Made by a program: the position numbers and the translations under genes. 64,000 bases of DNA, taken from the NCBI GenBank assembly GCA_024408655.1, contig JAKSUV010000001.1, positions 211,436 through 275,435 of the forward strand. The letters are read 5' to 3'. Source of the DNA: Bacilli bacterium (GTDB lineage Bacteria > Bacillota_I > Bacilli_A > RFN20 > CAG-826). Under the pieces are notes generated by a model. It ran no database searches, had not been told where the DNA came from, and saw only the letters and a list, made by a program, of their open reading frames with translations. Shown one piece after another: positions 18,166 to 27,502 of the stretch (positions are counted from its first letter, which is position 1; every line of letters starts with the position of its first letter).

Positions 18166-19947
18166 ATGGCAAAGAAAATGTTAAACATCAAAATCGAAGA
18201 TCATCCTTATCAAGTCGAAGAAGGATTAACGATTATGGAAGCCGCCCAAAAGTGCGGTTATAATATCCCCCATCTTTGTACCTTTGAAGGTGGACGTTGT
18301 AGCCGTGGTAGCTGCCGGGTGTGCTTAGTCGAAGTGACCGGTGCACGTGGCTTAGTCGCTAGCTGCGTCTATCCGATTAACGAAGGAATGGATATCCATA
18401 TTAACTCCCAAAAAGCACTTGGTGCTCGTCGGACTTCGGTGGAACTCTTATTAAGTAATCATAATAAGAACTGCCAACAATGCGTGAAAAACGGTAATTG
18501 TGAATTATTATTAGCCGCCCAAATGACCGGTGCTCGTGATGATATGTATCAAGGCGAACAAACCGAAAATACGGTTGATGAAATTGCTCCTGGGATTACC
18601 CGTGACACCAGTAAATGTGTCCTTTGTGGTCGGTGCGTGGAGACTTGTAAAGCTCTCCAAGGTATTGGCGTCTTAGGTTTCCAAAAACGGGGCTTTAAGA
18701 CCATCGTTGGTCCGGCCTTTAACCGTTCGTTTGCGGATTCACCTTGTATGCAATGCGGACAATGTGTGCTTGTTTGCCCAACCGGTGCGCTCTTAGAAAA
18801 GAGTGAAATCGAAAAGGTTGACGAAGCCATGAAAGCCGGCAAGAAAGTAATTGTCCAAACTGCGCCAGCAGTCCGGGCGACGATTGCCGAAGAATTTGGT
18901 GAAAAGATTGGTACGACCGGCACTGGTAAAATGGTGGCCGCGCTCCATCGTTTAGGCTTCTATCGTGTCTTTGACACGAACTTTGCGGCCGACTTAACCA
19001 TTATGGAAGAAGGCACTGAATTACTTAACCGGATTAAAAATGGTGGTGTTTTACCACAAATTACTTCTTGTTCACCTGGCTGGATTAATTACATGGAATA
19101 TTTCTATAGTGATTTAATCCCCCACGTTTCAACTTGTAAATCACCACACGAAATGGAAGGGGCGATTATTAAGTCTTACTTTGCCGAAAAGCACGGCTTA
19201 AAACCAGAAGAGATCTTTGTGGTGAGCATTATGCCTTGTACGGCGAAGAAATACGAAAGAACAAGAAAAGCGAACGCCGCTGTTAATGGGTTACCAGATG
19301 TTGATGCCGTCTTAACGGTACGTGAATTAGGTCGGATGATTCGTCGGGCGGGTATTAATTGGCAAAAATTACCTGAAGAAGAATTTGATAACGACTTACT
19401 TGGTCAATATACCGGCGCTGGTGTCATCTTTGGTGTCACTGGTGGCGTGATGGAGGCCGCTCTTAGAACGGCTTACCACGTCTTAACTGGTAAAGAAGCG
19501 GGCTTCTTAGACTTTAAAGCCGTTCGTGGCCTAAAGGATGTAAAGGAAGCCGAGATCGATATTAACGGCACCAAATTAAAAGTCGCCGTTACCTCAGGCA
19601 TGGCGAACGCCAAACCATTACTTGATGATATCCGTGCGGGTAAATCACCTTACGCCTTTATCGAAATTATGGGTTGCCCGGGTGGTTGTATCAATGGTGG
19701 TGGTCAACCATATGTAACTTCGTGTTTCTTACCACACGAGAAAGATAATATCCGTGATACTTACCGGAAGAAAAGAAGCGCGGTGCTTTATAGCGAAGAC
19801 GAAAGATTAGCGATTCGTCAAAGCCATAATAACCCCGACATCCAAAAACTTTACCAAGACTTCCTTGGTGAACCTTGTGGCGAGAAATCACATCATCTTC
19901 TCCACACAACCTACGAAGCGAAACGTGTTCGCTTCCCCAAGAAGTAA
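18166..19947 (+). CDS. hydA: [FeFe] hydrogenase catalytic subunit
   Basis: 593 residues. The N-terminus has a plant-type [2Fe-2S] motif (GGRCSRGSCRVC) and a His/Cys cluster region (CQQCVKNGNC), followed by a two-cluster ferredoxin domain (CVLCGRCVETCK, CMQCGQCVLVCP). The H-cluster signatures are all present: TSCSPGWINYME near 304, MPCTAKKYERTR near 353 and IMGCPGGCINGGGQP near 508. It reduces protons to H2 with electrons from NADH/ferredoxin via HydBC. The maturases HydE, HydF and HydG are not in this window and must lie elsewhere. Followed by a strong terminator. Confidence 0.96.
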   Translation: MAKKMLNIKIEDHPYQVEEGLTIMEAAQKCGYNIPHLCTFEGGRCSRGSCRVCLVEVTGARGLVASCVYPINEGMDIHINSQKALGARRTSVELLLSNHNKNCQQCVKNGNCELLLAAQMTGARDDMYQGEQTENTVDEIAPGITRDTSKCVLCGRCVETCKALQGIGVLGFQKRGFKTIVGPAFNRSFADSPCMQCGQCVLVCPTGALLEKSEIEKVDEAMKAGKKVIVQTAPAVRATIAEEFGEKIGTTGTGKMVAALHRLGFYRVFDTNFAADLTIMEEGTELLNRIKNGGVLPQITSCSPGWINYMEYFYSDLIPHVSTCKSPHEMEGAIIKSYFAEKHGLKPEEIFVVSIMPCTAKKYERTRKANAAVNGLPDVDAVLTVRELGRMIRRAGINWQKLPEEEFDNDLLGQYTGAGVIFGVTGGVMEAALRTAYHVLTGKEAGFLDFKAVRGLKDVKEAEIDINGTKLKVAVTSGMANAKPLLDDIRAGKSPYAFIEIMGCPGGCINGGGQPYVTSCFLPHEKDNIRDTYRKKRSAVLYSEDERLAIRQSHNNPDIQKLYQDFLGEPCGEKSHHLLHTTYEAKRVRFPKK

Positions 19948-19961
19948 AACAATTAATTATG

Positions 19962-19990
19962 AATAAGGTGGCAATTGCCACCTTATTTTT
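19962..19990 (+). terminator. Strong terminator of the hydrogenase operon
   Basis: A perfect inverted repeat: AATAAGGTGGCAA (19962-19974) pairs with TTGCCACCTTATT (19975-19987), followed by T residues. The symmetric A/T flanks would allow function on both strands. Confidence 0.92.
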
Positions 19991-20034
19991 TATCTAATCG
20001 TGTTATAATGAGGACTAGAAAAGGAATTTTAAAT

Positions 20035-21825
20035 ATGGAAAATAAGGAAAAAATTGTTTCACTCTATCGCACTCCTAGTGAATGGAAAGCGCGTTATCAA
20101 TTAGAGACTTACGCCCCGAATAAGGAGATTAAAGGCGAGTATGATAAGTCGCTAGCTGCGCATTGTCAAAATGGTATTTTTGTTGGTCGCTTAGTTGAAC
20201 ATAATATTAAAGTTTGGAAAGGGATTCCGTTTGCGAAAATCCCGGGACGGTTTGAACAATCAACTAATCCTGACGCTTCTAACCAGGTGATGGAAGCCTA
20301 TCATTCAGGTAAATCCTGTTTACAACCGTTAATGAATGGGGAACAAGCTTCGCATTACGAAATGAGCGAAGACGAATGTTTAACCTTAAATATTTACGCG
20401 AATAATAATGAAATTAAAAATAAACCCGTGATGGTGTATATCCATGGCGGTGGTTGGATTAATGGTGGGAACTGTGATCCCCTTTATGATGGTCGTAACT
20501 TTGTTTACTATAATCCCGATATCCTTGTCGTAAATATTACTTATCGGGTGGGCTTTTTAGGACAAATTAATTTAACGCCATTACTTAAACCCGGTGAAGA
20601 ATTACCTAATAAATATAAGTGCTCTACCAATAACGGCATCTTAGACCAAATCCAAGCATTACGCTGGATCAAAGATAACATTGCCGCGTTTAATGGTGAT
20701 CCTAATAATGTCACAATTTGTGGTGAGTCAGCGGGTGGAGGTTCAGTATCAAACTTAGTGATGCTTCAATCAAGTCACTTTGGTCAATGGATTAAAGATG
20801 GTGAACGCCTTTTTAAGAACGCGATTTCAATGAGCGGCGGCATTAATCAATATATTAATGTCGAGTCTTCAAAACGTTTAGCAACGAAGATGCAAGAGCC
20901 TTGGAAAGACGATGGTTCGGGTGGCTTTGGGATTCATTCAATTAGTGAATTAGTAGATCCAAAAATCATTCCGTTTACGCGTTTAAAGAAGTGGTGGGAA
21001 AATCAAGCGAACCAAACATTAATTAATTACTGTACACTTGATGGAATAGTTTTACCTTTAGATGCCTATCAAGTTTACACCAAATATGTTGGTAGTGATA
21101 TCACCGTTCTTCAAGGTGCGACCACGAATGAATTCGCCTATTATCACACCGTACTTCCGTTTGATTTAATTGGCACTACCTTTGATGGTATTTGCCATTC
21201 TTTAAGACGCTATATCACCGGTGATCACCATGATATTCCCGCGCAATATTTAAAACCCTTTACACCAAGTGATGAATTTAATAAGGCGTTTAAAAATTAC
21301 CAAGTCGCGTTAGAAAAACTTGGCTTTAATAGTGAAGAGGCGGTGCGTGAACTTGGTAATGATTTAACGCTTCAAGGTATTAACTATTATTTAGCGGATA
21401 TGCAAACCCGTAATCATGGGGTTAATTACATTTATGCGTTTGATAAGTCTTATGATGGTGAGTATGCGGTGTTAAAAGCCGCCCATGCCGTTGATTGCTT
21501 CTATCTCTTCGGTAACTTTGAAGGCACGGGTGGTAAGGGTGATGAAGTTGAAGTGGAATTAGCTAGAGACTTTGAAGCTTCGATTGCGGCGTTTTGTCGG
21601 ACTGGTGATCCATCCACCGCAAAACATCCATGGAAACGTTATGATAATACGACTCGTCCATGCATGCTTATTAATGAACGTGAATATGTTATTAAAGATG
21701 GTTATCAAGCGGATCGTTATAAATATTTTGTGGATATGTTAAATAGTAATGAACGCGCCCGTTATGTTCCCGCTTGGAGCGATGCGTTCATGATTGCAAA
21801 CGTCTATTATCCGAAGAAAAAATAA
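20035..21825 (+). CDS. Type B carboxylesterase / para-nitrobenzyl esterase family
   Basis: 596 residues from ATG 20035, chosen because AAGGA lies about 9 bases upstream and TATAAT is at 20004-20009; the longer frame would start before the promoter. This is an alpha/beta hydrolase: oxyanion motif YIHGGGWINGG near 140 and the serine elbow GESAGGGS near 230. Residues F...NEFAYY and AHAVDCFYLFGNF near 490 supply the likely acid and histidine of the triad. No signal peptide is visible, so it is cytosolic. It would hydrolyse carboxylic esters; the natural substrate is unknown. Confidence 0.9.
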   Translation: MENKEKIVSLYRTPSEWKARYQLETYAPNKEIKGEYDKSLAAHCQNGIFVGRLVEHNIKVWKGIPFAKIPGRFEQSTNPDASNQVMEAYHSGKSCLQPLMNGEQASHYEMSEDECLTLNIYANNNEIKNKPVMVYIHGGGWINGGNCDPLYDGRNFVYYNPDILVVNITYRVGFLGQINLTPLLKPGEELPNKYKCSTNNGILDQIQALRWIKDNIAAFNGDPNNVTICGESAGGGSVSNLVMLQSSHFGQWIKDGERLFKNAISMSGGINQYINVESSKRLATKMQEPWKDDGSGGFGIHSISELVDPKIIPFTRLKKWWENQANQTLINYCTLDGIVLPLDAYQVYTKYVGSDITVLQGATTNEFAYYHTVLPFDLIGTTFDGICHSLRRYITGDHHDIPAQYLKPFTPSDEFNKAFKNYQVALEKLGFNSEEAVRELGNDLTLQGINYYLADMQTRNHGVNYIYAFDKSYDGEYAVLKAAHAVDCFYLFGNFEGTGGKGDEVEVELARDFEASIAAFCRTGDPSTAKHPWKRYDNTTRPCMLINEREYVIKDGYQADRYKYFVDMLNSNERARYVPAWSDAFMIANVYYPKKK

Positions 21826-21865
21826 ATCATCTTTTATTCACTAGTTTTATTATTTAATTTCGTAA

Positions 21866-21898
21866 CCGCAAAAAAATTGATTTTTAAAAGTTTTGCGG
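21866..21898. promoter_or_regulatory. Perfect 8-bp inverted repeat upstream of the DUF4143 ATPase gene
   Basis: CCGCAAAA (21866-21873) and TTTTGCGG (21891-21898) are perfect inverted copies 17 bases apart, about 10 bases before TATAAT (21909-21914). There is no following T-tract. A candidate operator. Confidence 0.4.
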
Positions 21899-21917
21899 AT
21901 AGAATGTATATAATCTT

Positions 21918-23111
21918 ATGATTAAAAGAGATGAATATTTAAGAAAATTAATTGTTTATAAGGATAAAGAGCTTATAAAAATTATCACTGGAATGCGAAG
22001 GTCAGGTAAATCTTTTTTGCTTAATAAAATTTATTATAATTACCTAATTAATTCCGGCGTTAAACAAAATCACATAATTAGGGTTAATCTAGAATCACAT
22101 TCTCTAAGAGCGCTTAGAAATGAAAATAAGCTATATGATTATATTGTTTCTTGTATTCACGATGATAAAAAATATTATGTTTTTATTGATGAAATCCAAC
22201 TTGTTGATAATTTTGAGGATGTTTTAAATGGGTTGACTAACGACCACAACGTTGATTTATATATTACGGGCTCTAATTCTAAACTACTTTCTACTGAAAT
22301 AAACACTAAATTACGTGGTAGGGGAATTGAAATTAAGATATTCCCTTTGTCATTCAAGGAATTTTATTCATATTACGGTGGCGATAAGGAATCTGCATTT
22401 AAAGAATATGTTCGTTATGGTGGGCTTCCTTATTTAACTCAATTAAAAAATGAGGCAGAAAAGATTGAATATTTGAAGATGATTAATGAAACGATTGCCT
22501 ATAAAGATATTATCGAGCGTTTCAATATTAGAAACATTGGACTTTTCGATTCGTTAATTAATTTAATTTATTCGCAAATTGGATCGGTTGTTTCGCCTAA
22601 TAAAATTGCCAATACGCTCAAATCAAATAACTATAAAACCATAAATCACGAAACAGTGTCCAATTATTTAAAATATCTTAGTGATGGATTTTTGTTTTAT
22701 AAGGTTAATCGATATGATATCAAAGGGAAAGAATATTTAAAAACACTATATAAGTACTACGCAGTAGACATCGGATTAAGAAATCAAAGAATGAATTTTA
22801 ACCAAATGGAAGTCGGTCACATAATCGAAAATATTATTTATTTTGAATTGCTTCGTCGGGGCTATATGGTAAATATTGGAAAGAATGAAAATAAAGAAAT
22901 AGATTTTGTGGTAAAGCATGATAAAACTATTTCATATATTCAAATTGCCTCATCTATTGAAGACCCGAATACTTTAAAGCGCGAAGTCAATGCGCTTAAA
23001 GGTTTAGATGACGGATATGAAAAAATAATAATTACTATGGACAAAACTATATTTGGTCACCTTGATAACGGATACAAAGTGATTAATATTTTTGATTTTT
23101 TGTTGGAATAG
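21918..23111 (+). CDS. ATP-binding protein, AAA_14 plus DUF4143
   Basis: 397 residues. The N-terminal P-loop ITGMRRSGKSFLL (about 23-35) and Walker B YVFIDEIQ (near 85) define an AAA-type ATPase, followed by the sensor segment LYITGSNSKLL. The C-terminal half (from about 200) is the DUF4143 domain with DFVVKH...YIQIA near the end. Such proteins are common, strain-variable and of uncertain role, possibly DNA- or defence-related. The gene stands alone between the esterase gene and the uppS operon, has AT-rich codons and a -10 almost touching the start codon. The track of flanking sequence shows no insertion sequence. Confidence 0.87.
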   Translation: MIKRDEYLRKLIVYKDKELIKIITGMRRSGKSFLLNKIYYNYLINSGVKQNHIIRVNLESHSLRALRNENKLYDYIVSCIHDDKKYYVFIDEIQLVDNFEDVLNGLTNDHNVDLYITGSNSKLLSTEINTKLRGRGIEIKIFPLSFKEFYSYYGGDKESAFKEYVRYGGLPYLTQLKNEAEKIEYLKMINETIAYKDIIERFNIRNIGLFDSLINLIYSQIGSVVSPNKIANTLKSNNYKTINHETVSNYLKYLSDGFLFYKVNRYDIKGKEYLKTLYKYYAVDIGLRNQRMNFNQMEVGHIIENIIYFELLRRGYMVNIGKNENKEIDFVVKHDKTISYIQIASSIEDPNTLKREVNALKGLDDGYEKIIITMDKTIFGHLDNGYKVINIFDFLLE

Positions 23112-23113
23112 TT

Positions 23114-23143
23114 TTGCTTGCTCTTTCTTTTTTATTGTATAAT
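23114..23143 (+). promoter_or_regulatory. Promoter of the uppS-polC operon, very short leader
   Basis: TTGCTT (23114-23119), 18-bp spacer, TATAAT (23138-23143). The uppS ATG lies 10 bases after the -10, so the transcript starts within a few bases of it and no Shine-Dalgarno sequence can fit. This also excludes the upstream in-frame TTG at 23118, which precedes the -10. Confidence 0.62.
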
Positions 23144-23153
23144 AAAAAAGATT

Positions 23154-23867
23154 ATGAAGAAGTCAGCTTTTAAATTAAGTAAACCTTTAAAGCACATTGC
23201 TTTTATTATGGACGGGAATGGTCGGTGGGCAAAAGCGCATCATAAACCACGCACATATGGTCATCGGGTAGCGATTAGTCAACTGATGGATTTAATGGAA
23301 GAGTGTAGTCGTCTTGGTATTAAGGGCGCGTCCTTGTTTGCTTTCTCGACCGAGAACTGGAAACGTCCGAAAACCGAAGTACGGTTATTATTTAAATATC
23401 TCGAACAATTCTTAAAACGGGAATTACCGCGTTTAATGAAAGATAAGATGAAACTTTATATTTCGGGTGATTATCATCGCTTACCTTCATCAACAGTGGC
23501 TGCGATTGATAAAGCGGTTAAAGCCACTAGTGCTAACCAGGGAATGAAATTAAACATTTGTCTTAATTACGGGGGCGAAGATGATATTGTTCACGCGGTG
23601 AACACGATTATTAAACAAAAGATAAAACAAATTGATAGTAAGACGTTTGCAAAATATCTATACGCTCATGAACTAGGACCAATTGATTTATTAATTCGGA
23701 CGAGTGGTGAATGTCGGATATCGAATTTCATGCTTTATCAGTTAGCCTATAGCGAATTAATTTTCGACCCCACGCCTTTTCCAGATTTTCATATTGAAAA
23801 TCTTCACCAATGTTTAGTAGAATATAGTTCCCGAGAAAGAAGATACGGAGGCTTAAAACATGCCTAA
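23154..23867 (+). CDS. uppS: Isoprenyl transferase, undecaprenyl diphosphate synthase
   Basis: 237 residues from ATG 23154. cis-Prenyltransferase that condenses isopentenyl diphosphate onto farnesyl diphosphate to make the C55 carrier for cell-wall and polymer synthesis. Family motifs: FIMDGNGRWA with the catalytic Asp near residue 17, LFAFSTENWKRP near 60, and DLLIRTSGECRISNFMLYQ near 181. It is the first gene of an operon uppS-cdsA-dxr-rseP-polC whose members overlap by 4-16 bases, the standard Firmicutes order (only the frr/proS neighbours are missing). Confidence 0.95.
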   Translation: MKKSAFKLSKPLKHIAFIMDGNGRWAKAHHKPRTYGHRVAISQLMDLMEECSRLGIKGASLFAFSTENWKRPKTEVRLLFKYLEQFLKRELPRLMKDKMKLYISGDYHRLPSSTVAAIDKAVKATSANQGMKLNICLNYGGEDDIVHAVNTIIKQKIKQIDSKTFAKYLYAHELGPIDLLIRTSGECRISNFMLYQLAYSELIFDPTPFPDFHIENLHQCLVEYSSRERRYGGLKHA

Positions 23868-24891
23868 TAATTCAAAAAAGCCCTTAATCAAAACGAATGA
23901 ATTATCGACTGATACCAAAGCGAGTATGAAGAAACGGATTATCATCGGTGCTTTAGTAGCGATGGTGGTCGTTCCTTGCGTTTTCGTTGGTTGGTGGTTT
24001 TATTTAGCGTTAATTGTTTTCGTGATTGGCGTGGCTACTTACGAAATTGCGAGTCTTCCTTCCCGGCGTTTATCTTTCTTACTCTGGGCGACGGTCTTTG
24101 TCACAATGTACGCACTGATTTTCTGGGTAGTTATTAAGCACGGTTTAATTAATGAATTTAAAGATTTCGATATTAATATGGCCTTTGGCACTATCTGGCT
24201 TTCGCCCATTGCCCTAGCGGTGATGATTATGATGTATTTCTTAGTTATTGTCTTTAAACCAAAGTTCACCGTGATGGATGCCTGTTACCTTATTGCGGTC
24301 ACCCTTTTACTAGCATTAGGTTTTCAAGCGGTTTTATATATCCGTTATATACCGTTTAATCTTTTTGCGGAACCAGATGTATCAATAGCGGTAGATGTGA
24401 GCAGTAATTACTTTAAGTATTGTCAATCGGCCTTACTCTTATTTTATTTACTCATCGCTATTTGCTTTAACGATATGGGCGCTTATTTTGTGGGTGTCTT
24501 ATTTGGTAAACACAAAATTAATCCCCGGATTTCGCCGAAGAAAACTTGGGAAGGTTTCGCTGGTGGAATTATTGTTTCCTTAATTCTTTCAATGGCGATG
24601 GCGCTTGTGTGTGCGGCGTGTCATTCACCCCTTCTTCCTTTCTTCACCCTTGATCGTTGGTATTGGATTTTCCTTTGTAGCGTGGTTTTACCACTCGTTG
24701 GTGATTTAGGTGACTTTGCCTTTAGCGCCATTAAACGCCAATTTAATAAAAAAGATTATTCGCATATCTTAGGTCCGCATGGTGGCGTCTTAGACCGAAT
24801 TGATTCCGCGCTTTTTGGCGCTTTAGCGTTAACGATCCTCGTCGCGTTTATTTCGAATAACTGGAGTTTCTTAGAGTGGGGCGTCATTTAA
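23860..24891 (+). CDS. cdsA: Phosphatidate cytidylyltransferase
   Basis: 343 residues, integral membrane enzyme that makes CDP-diacylglycerol from phosphatidate and CTP for phospholipid synthesis. About eight hydrophobic segments begin at residue 30. The family signature is clear near the C-terminus: SAIKRQFNKKD...LGPHGGVLDRID. It is longer than many homologues (about 270) owing to a roughly 30-residue polar N-terminus and extended loops. The start overlaps uppS by 8 bases (with GGAGG just upstream) and the end overlaps dxr by 16. Confidence 0.93.
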   Translation: MPNNSKKPLIKTNELSTDTKASMKKRIIIGALVAMVVVPCVFVGWWFYLALIVFVIGVATYEIASLPSRRLSFLLWATVFVTMYALIFWVVIKHGLINEFKDFDINMAFGTIWLSPIALAVMIMMYFLVIVFKPKFTVMDACYLIAVTLLLALGFQAVLYIRYIPFNLFAEPDVSIAVDVSSNYFKYCQSALLLFYLLIAICFNDMGAYFVGVLFGKHKINPRISPKKTWEGFAGGIIVSLILSMAMALVCAACHSPLLPFFTLDRWYWIFLCSVVLPLVGDLGDFAFSAIKRQFNKKDYSHILGPHGGVLDRIDSALFGALALTILVAFISNNWSFLEWGVI

Positions 24892-26036
24892 TCATTTATG
24901 GCATTAGCGGTAATATCGGCGAGCAGGCGCTCGCCGTTTTAAGCCGTCATGATTTATATGATTTAGTGGGGTTCTCAGTTGGTCATAATGTTAAAGTTAT
25001 TCCTGATATTCTTAAAAAACATCCAACTGTTAAAGCGATCTACGCGATTAGTGATGAAGCACTAACGCCGTATAAGAAACAATATCCTCAGATTAAGTTT
25101 TATTCTGGTCAAGAAGGACTAATGACTTTATTAACTGAGACGAAAGCGGATATGTTATTAAACGCGTTAGTTGGGTTTGTGGGCCTAGCGCCAACCTTAC
25201 AGGCGATTAGTTTAAATATGGATATCGCCTTAGCGAATAAAGAAAGTTTAGTCGTGGGTGGTGAATTAGTGATGCACGCTCTTAAACATTCAAAGAGCAC
25301 GATTTATCCAGTTGATAGTGAACACTCCGCGATTTATAAATGCTTACAAATGGCAAAACGTAAAGAAGTAAGCGATATTATCCTTACCGCGAGTGGCGGC
25401 GCATTCCGTCATTTATCCCGCGCTGATTTAGCTAACGTCACACCCGCGATGGCACTTAAACATCCGACTTGGCGGATGGGCGAAAAAGTGACCATTGATA
25501 GTGCTAGCATGTTAAACAAGGGCTTTGAAATTATCGAAGCTTATTACTTATTTAATATGTCGCTTAATCACATCCAAGTCTTAATGCATGATGAATCCTA
25601 TGTTCATTCTTTATTACGTTTAAAAGATGGCACTTATTTAGCGGAAGTTACTCCTCCTAGTATGGAAGGACCCATCCGTTACGCCTTAATGCGTTCTACT
25701 TTACCCGAGAACGTGATTAAAGCTAAAACAATTAATGAATTTGGCCATTTCCATTTCCATGATTTTGATCCGAGTCGCTACCCAATGGTTGGTTATGCAA
25801 TTAAGGCGATTAAGATGGGTGGCATCATGCCGTGTGTGTTAAACGCGGTGGATGAAGTGGCGGTGGATTTATTTTTAAAGAATATGATTTCTTTCTTAGA
25901 TATTGAACGGATTGTTGCTTTAGCCTTAAAAACTTTTAAAAATAAAAAACATCCGGATTATGAGATGTTAGTACAAGCCGATCACGACGCGAGAGAATGG
26001 GCGAAGACCGCTAGCTTATTGGAGGGTTCCTTATAA
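24876..26036 (+). CDS. dxr: 1-deoxy-D-xylulose-5-phosphate reductoisomerase
   Basis: 386 residues, GTG start at 24876 inside the end of cdsA. NADPH-dependent second step of the MEP isoprenoid pathway, converting DXP to MEP in the cytosol. Motifs: nucleotide loop YGISGNIGEQ at the N-terminus, ANKESLVVGGELV near 120, PVDSEHSAIYKC near 145, TASGGAFR and the metal/phosphate motif HPTWRMGEKVTIDSASMLNKGFE near 195. Its presence shows that isoprenoid precursors for the adjacent uppS come from MEP, not mevalonate. It shares one base with the start of rseP. Confidence 0.96.
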   Translation: MGRHLIIYGISGNIGEQALAVLSRHDLYDLVGFSVGHNVKVIPDILKKHPTVKAIYAISDEALTPYKKQYPQIKFYSGQEGLMTLLTETKADMLLNALVGFVGLAPTLQAISLNMDIALANKESLVVGGELVMHALKHSKSTIYPVDSEHSAIYKCLQMAKRKEVSDIILTASGGAFRHLSRADLANVTPAMALKHPTWRMGEKVTIDSASMLNKGFEIIEAYYLFNMSLNHIQVLMHDESYVHSLLRLKDGTYLAEVTPPSMEGPIRYALMRSTLPENVIKAKTINEFGHFHFHDFDPSRYPMVGYAIKAIKMGGIMPCVLNAVDEVAVDLFLKNMISFLDIERIVALALKTFKNKKHPDYEMLVQADHDAREWAKTASLLEGSL

Positions 26037-27502
26037 TGGCGTGGTGGGAGTGGCTCGTTGGCATCTTACTCTTTATTGTTGCGTTAGGCGTCCTCATTGG
26101 TATTCATGAGTTAGGGCATCTAGGTGCGGCCAAACTTTTTAATGTTTATTGTTTTAATTATTCGATTGGTTTTGGTCCCCAGATTTGGCACAGTAAACGG
26201 AGTGCAAAACACGAAACTGTTTGGAGCTTACGCGCGATTCCTTTAGGGGGATTTGTCGCGATGTATGGCGAAGGGATGGCGGATGATACGGTTGGTTATA
26301 TTCCCCCTAACCGGAGTCTAGAAGGTGTTGCTCGTTATAAACGTGCGATTATCGTGAGCGCGGGTGTCACTTTAAACTTTATTTTAGGTTTTATCTTAAT
26401 CTTTATTCATAACGCTGCTTTCCCGCATATCTTCTTTGATATGTCGCACCAAGTTGATAATTGGACCAGTAGCATTGTTACTACGGTCGATAAATCATAT
26501 ATACAAATCCAAGATGGTGACGCACTTGCGTTAGTCCAAGAACCACTCCAAACGGTTGCAGTGGAAGGTGGACAAACCACGTGTTTTGTTCTTGATGATG
26601 CAGTAAGTTTTGGTGGTAATAATTATGTTTTGGTCATGAAGAACGCGGTGACTACCACAAAAGTTGACCCTGATTTAACCACTTCGCTTGGTTTATATGT
26701 TGCTCAACCAGTTAATACTGTCATTGATAAATATTGCAAAGAGAAAGTTGATAATAACGCTCTATTAACTGTATTAGCGATTAATAATGGAAAACTTAAC
26801 GATGAAGAATGGCTAAATAAGGAAAAAGCGAGAATTAGTAAATTAAGTGATAATCAAAAGAAAGAGGAGTATCGCGCTGCTTTAGGAGTCTATTATGCGG
26901 GAGGCAAAATCAACAATACCGTTGATCCAGATTCGCCGTATTTACTCAATAAAGATTCTAAGAAGGAGATTAAAGCTAAGCTGCAATTTAAATCTTTACA
27001 AGATGAAAAACTTGAGCTTATTCCCGTTGAAATTACTTTAAAGTTAAACAAAGATCAAAATGGTTGGGATCCGATTGGGATTGCCCTTAAACGGACTATC
27101 GTGCGTTATAACGCTGGACAAAGTTTTTCGGCTACGTGGGATGAGTGGTGTCAATCGAATTCCACCATCTTTGTCGCGTTAGGAAAAATCTTTACGGGTG
27201 ATATTTCTAGTCTTGGCGGGCCACTCGCGATTGCGTCAATGAGTAGCCGGGTACTCGCTAACTTTGGCTTTGAACGTTATCTCTATATGTGGGGAATGAT
27301 TTCTTGTAACCTCGCGATTATTAACCTTTTACCCTTCCCGGGATTAGATGGTTGGACACTCGTGGTGATTGCCTATGAAGGAGTGACTAAGAAACAAATT
27401 CCTACCAAGGTGAAAGGTATTCTCTCGTTAGTGGGTTTACTCTTCTTGATGTTACTCGCGGTAGTGATTTTATTTAAAGATATCTTTGGGTTAATTGTAT
27501 GA
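26036..27502 (+). CDS. rseP: Site-2 intramembrane metalloprotease RseP/RasP
   Basis: 488 residues. A zinc protease of the cytoplasmic membrane that cleaves transmembrane regulators and signal peptide remnants. HELGH in IGIHELGHLGAAKLF (near residue 23) supplies the zinc ligands and LPFPGLDGW (near 433) the third ligand region. A PDZ-containing segment lies between the membrane helices but is longer and poorly conserved here (about residues 135-360, rich in K/E/N), making the protein longer than the usual 420. It overlaps polC by ATGA (27499-27502), showing TGA is used as a stop. Confidence 0.93.
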   Translation: MAWWEWLVGILLFIVALGVLIGIHELGHLGAAKLFNVYCFNYSIGFGPQIWHSKRSAKHETVWSLRAIPLGGFVAMYGEGMADDTVGYIPPNRSLEGVARYKRAIIVSAGVTLNFILGFILIFIHNAAFPHIFFDMSHQVDNWTSSIVTTVDKSYIQIQDGDALALVQEPLQTVAVEGGQTTCFVLDDAVSFGGNNYVLVMKNAVTTTKVDPDLTTSLGLYVAQPVNTVIDKYCKEKVDNNALLTVLAINNGKLNDEEWLNKEKARISKLSDNQKKEEYRAALGVYYAGGKINNTVDPDSPYLLNKDSKKEIKAKLQFKSLQDEKLELIPVEITLKLNKDQNGWDPIGIALKRTIVRYNAGQSFSATWDEWCQSNSTIFVALGKIFTGDISSLGGPLAIASMSSRVLANFGFERYLYMWGMISCNLAIINLLPFPGLDGWTLVVIAYEGVTKKQIPTKVKGILSLVGLLFLMLLAVVILFKDIFGLIV

